Of a stretch of 7,862 nt of DNA, positions 6,760 through 7,862 are shown one piece after another; positions within the stretch are counted from its first letter, which is position 1; each line of letters opens with the position of its first letter. A program made the position numbers and the translations under genes. The notes below the pieces were generated by a model. It was not told the origin of the DNA, ran no database searches, and saw only the letters and a list, made by a program, of their open reading frames with translations. Origin of the DNA: Euryarchaeota archaeon UBA33 (GTDB lineage Archaea > Thermoplasmatota > E2 > DHVEG-1); NCBI GenBank assembly GCA_002506745.1, contig DAYE01000116.1:1-7862 (forward strand), in the 5' to 3' direction.

Positions 6760-7428
6760 TTGAAGGGAATAGAGGGGTATCTGCATACGAACGTGAGAAT
6801 AAATCAGAATGGGGCAATGGGGATTGGAGCCATGATTATTTTTATCGCGATGGTCCTTGTTGCCGGGATTGTTGCCTACGTGATTTTATCTACCGGTTCA
6901 TTGCTGCAGATTCAATCAGGGAATACAGGGTCACAAACCGTTAAAGAAGTGTCATCAGGACTGAAAGTATCGACAATTCAGGGGCATAACACCTTAGGAT
7001 TGATCGATAAAATTGTTATTCTCATCACTCCCCGAGCGGGTTCTCCAGAAATCGACCTTACCGGAGTGCTGATTGAGCTGTCTGATTCTCAACAAAAAAA
7101 TGTTCTTGAGTATTCATCGTCCTATTGGTCAGATGGAACGACAGGGTTACAGAATCTTTTCGATGTCGATGCGTTTTCTTCAGTCTCCTCGCAGTATGGG
7201 GTTATTGTCTTGATTGATGACGATGGTTCCTGTAATCAAACCACGCCAGTGATCAATCGAGGAGATAGTGTGATGTTAGCACTTAATACGACTGCTATCT
7301 TGGGTGGAATAGGTGAAAATGTTAATATCATGGGTAATGTCATCCCGGAGGAGGGGGCATGGAGCATTATTGAGTTCCGAACACCCTCGTCTTTTGTGAA
7401 TCCCATCCTGATTTTACAACAAGATTAA
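6760..7428 (+). CDS. Archaellin (archaeal flagellin), copy 1
   Basis: Predicted filament subunit of the archaellum, exported with a class III (type IV pilin-like) leader cleaved by the FlaK/PibD peptidase. Numbered from TTG 6760 (222 residues), the cleavage site is NG|AMGIGAM at 18|19, followed by the hydrophobic helix AMIIFIAMVLVAGIVAYVIL and the conserved SGNTGSQTVKEVSSGLKV. The C-terminus has the archaellin pattern NVNIMGNVIPEEGAWSIIEF. There are two N-glycosylation sequons (N159, N176) and one cysteine (C158). No ATG exists in frame near the N-terminus. Starts are TTG at 6760 (18-residue leader) or GTG at 6793 (7-residue leader MRINQNG, 211 residues). GAGGGG at 6772-6777 is 15 bases before the GTG, which is far. 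The residue before the cleavage Gly is Asn instead of the usual Lys/Arg. A tRNA gene and a second copy follow; no fla/arl motor genes are visible. Confidence 0.85.
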   Translation: MKGIEGYLHTNVRINQNGAMGIGAMIIFIAMVLVAGIVAYVILSTGSLLQIQSGNTGSQTVKEVSSGLKVSTIQGHNTLGLIDKIVILITPRAGSPEIDLTGVLIELSDSQQKNVLEYSSSYWSDGTTGLQNLFDVDAFSSVSSQYGVIVLIDDDGSCNQTTPVINRGDSVMLALNTTAILGGIGENVNIMGNVIPEEGAWSIIEFRTPSSFVNPILILQQD

Positions 7429-7488
7429 ATCATTGGAACCTGGGTGTTTTTATGATAGATCTTTATAGTTTTTCTTCGTATTTTCAGA

Positions 7489-7498
7489 CTTTTAAAGG
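7489..7498 (+). promoter_or_regulatory. Possible TATA box for the tRNA-Thr gene
   Basis: CTTTTAAAGG lies about 54 bases before the mature tRNA 5' end, giving a predicted start near 7520 and a 27-base leader. An A-rich AGTAAAATAA (7504-7513) could serve instead with a shorter leader. The rest of 7429-7546 holds T-rich runs that may terminate the archaellin transcript, and a 5-bp CCCCT/AGGGG stem (7516-7533). Confidence 0.3.
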
Positions 7499-7546
7499 AA
7501 AAAAGTAAAATAACCCCCCTTGTTATTCAGGGGCAGTATCTGAAAT

Positions 7547-7618
7547 GCCGCTGTGGCTTAGAGGTATAGCGATTCCTTGGTAAGGAATAGGTCGAGGGTT
7601 CAATTCCCTCCAGCGGCT
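7547..7618 (+). tRNA. tRNA-Thr (anticodon GGT)
   Basis: A full cloverleaf folds by hand: acceptor GCCGCTG (7547-7553) with CAGCGGC (7611-7617), 7 of 7 pairs; D-arm GCT...AGC (7556-7570); anticodon stem ATTCC/GGAAT with loop TTGGTAA and anticodon GGT at 7579-7581; variable AGGTC; and T-arm GAGGG-TTCAATT-CCCTC (7594-7610). The discriminator is T (7618). The anticodon reads ACC and, by wobble, ACT threonine codons. There is no intron and no encoded CCA, so CCA must be added after transcription, as is common in archaea. It lies between two archaellin genes on the same strand. Confidence 0.96.
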
Positions 7619-7619
7619 C

Positions 7620-7629
7620 TTGTTAACAA
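7620..7629. repeat. 10-bp perfect palindrome just after the tRNA
   Basis: TTGTTAACAA begins two bases after the tRNA discriminator. It could be a protein-binding site upstream of the second archaellin or part of the tRNA 3' end signal. No second copy is seen elsewhere in the window, so a role as an integration site is not supported. Confidence 0.3.
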
Positions 7630-7640
7630 TTAGCACGGTT

Positions 7641-7650
7641 ATTTTATAAC
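7641..7650 (+). promoter_or_regulatory. TATA box of archaellin copy 2
   Basis: ATTTTATAAC is centred 23-24 bases before the TTG at 7669, consistent with a leaderless or nearly leaderless transcript. It is a better match to the archaeal consensus than anything upstream of copy 1, and indicates that copy 2 is transcribed separately. Confidence 0.45.
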
Positions 7651-7668
7651 AGGTTTGCTCGTAGTAAT

Positions 7669-7862
7669 TTGAATGGGGCTATGGGGATCGGTGTCATGAT
7701 TATTTTTATTGCGATGGTCCTTGTTGCTGGGATTGTTGCCTATGTGATTTTGTCCACAGGTTCATCACTGCAGATACAATCAGGAAACACAGGGTCACAG
7801 ACCGTTAAAGAAGTGTCATCAGGGTTGAAAGTATCGACGATTCAGGGGCATAACACCTTAGG
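7669..7862 (+). CDS. Archaellin (archaeal flagellin), copy 2, 5' part only
   Basis: The first part of a second archaellin gene, cut by the window end. Bases 7675-7862 align without gaps to 6811-6998 of copy 1, with 19 differences in 188 bases. Sixteen are silent; only two residues change (Ala to Val and Leu to Ser), so both copies have been kept under protein-level selection. The predicted mature start NG|AMGIGVMIIFIAM is the same. The frame is open back to a stop at 7624-7626 but contains no ATG or GTG; the only usual start codon is TTG at 7669, which would leave a leader of just MNG. The residues upstream (RFARSN) include the positive charges expected of a leader, so a non-standard start farther upstream is possible. 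AGGT at 7651-7654 is 14 bases before the TTG. Confidence 0.75.
   Translation, partial: MNGAMGIGVMIIFIAMVLVAGIVAYVILSTGSSLQIQSGNTGSQTVKEVSSGLKVSTIQGHNTL

Noticed and set aside
7452..7508. An 18-codon open frame between archaellin copy 1 and the tRNA
   Set aside because: It is too short, has no ribosome-binding site, and the region is T-rich as expected for a terminator.
7547..7629. tRNA-Thr as an integration site of a mobile element
   Set aside because: No integrase gene or repeated tRNA 3' end occurs in the window, and the same gene family lies on both sides.
7669..7862. Second archaellin as a pseudogene or silent cassette
   Set aside because: Sixteen of nineteen differences from copy 1 are silent and the frame is intact, which fits a used protein; only the start codon is unclear.
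1..7862. CRISPR array, insertion sequence, toxin-antitoxin or phage genes
   Set aside because: No regularly spaced repeats, terminal inverted repeats or matching protein motifs were seen on either strand.

Overview
The window is archaeal chromosomal DNA, most likely euryarchaeal and perhaps Thermoplasmatota-like (the phylum is my inference, not proven). The archaeal case rests on a Taw3-type wybutosine methyltransferase, an MptA-type GTP cyclohydrolase, archaellin (archaeal flagellin) genes, an intronless tRNA-Thr without an encoded CCA, TATA-like boxes about 26 bases before several starts, and U-rich terminators. It is moderately AT-rich with short intergenic gaps. There is no transposase, phage gene, CRISPR array or defence gene.

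Left part (1-2156, all minus strand): an Lrp/AsnC-type regulator (3-536); a small membrane protein with a C-terminal SHOCT-like tail (601-837); and a phenylacetate-CoA ligase (864-2156) that probably shares a transcript with the SHOCT gene. A divergent promoter region (2157-2280) separates this block from a plus-strand pair, a saccharopine/lysine-6-dehydrogenase-like oxidoreductase (2281-3438) and taw3 (3435-4025), which overlap by ATGA.

Middle: a single-gene unit (4082-4414) encodes a short exported protein of unknown function, with a near-consensus TATA box and a hairpin/U-tract terminator. It converges on a minus-strand isocitrate/homoisocitrate-type dehydrogenase (4538-5662). Upstream of that is mptA (GTP cyclohydrolase IV), whose true start is probably 6614 rather than 6662.

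Right part: an archaellin gene (6760-7428), a tRNA-Thr(GGT) gene (7547-7618) and the first 190 or so bases of a second archaellin gene that runs off the window. The two archaellins are about 90% identical over 188 aligned bases and almost all differences are silent. Both lack an ATG start and have Asn rather than a charged residue before the predicted leader-cleavage Gly.

Most genes are housekeeping or metabolic (amino-acid or aromatic-acid metabolism, tRNA modification, pterin synthesis) plus motility. I see no convincing new multi-gene system. The best leads are the tRNA-split archaellin pair with odd starts, the small exported protein, and the coupled dehydrogenase-taw3 pair.
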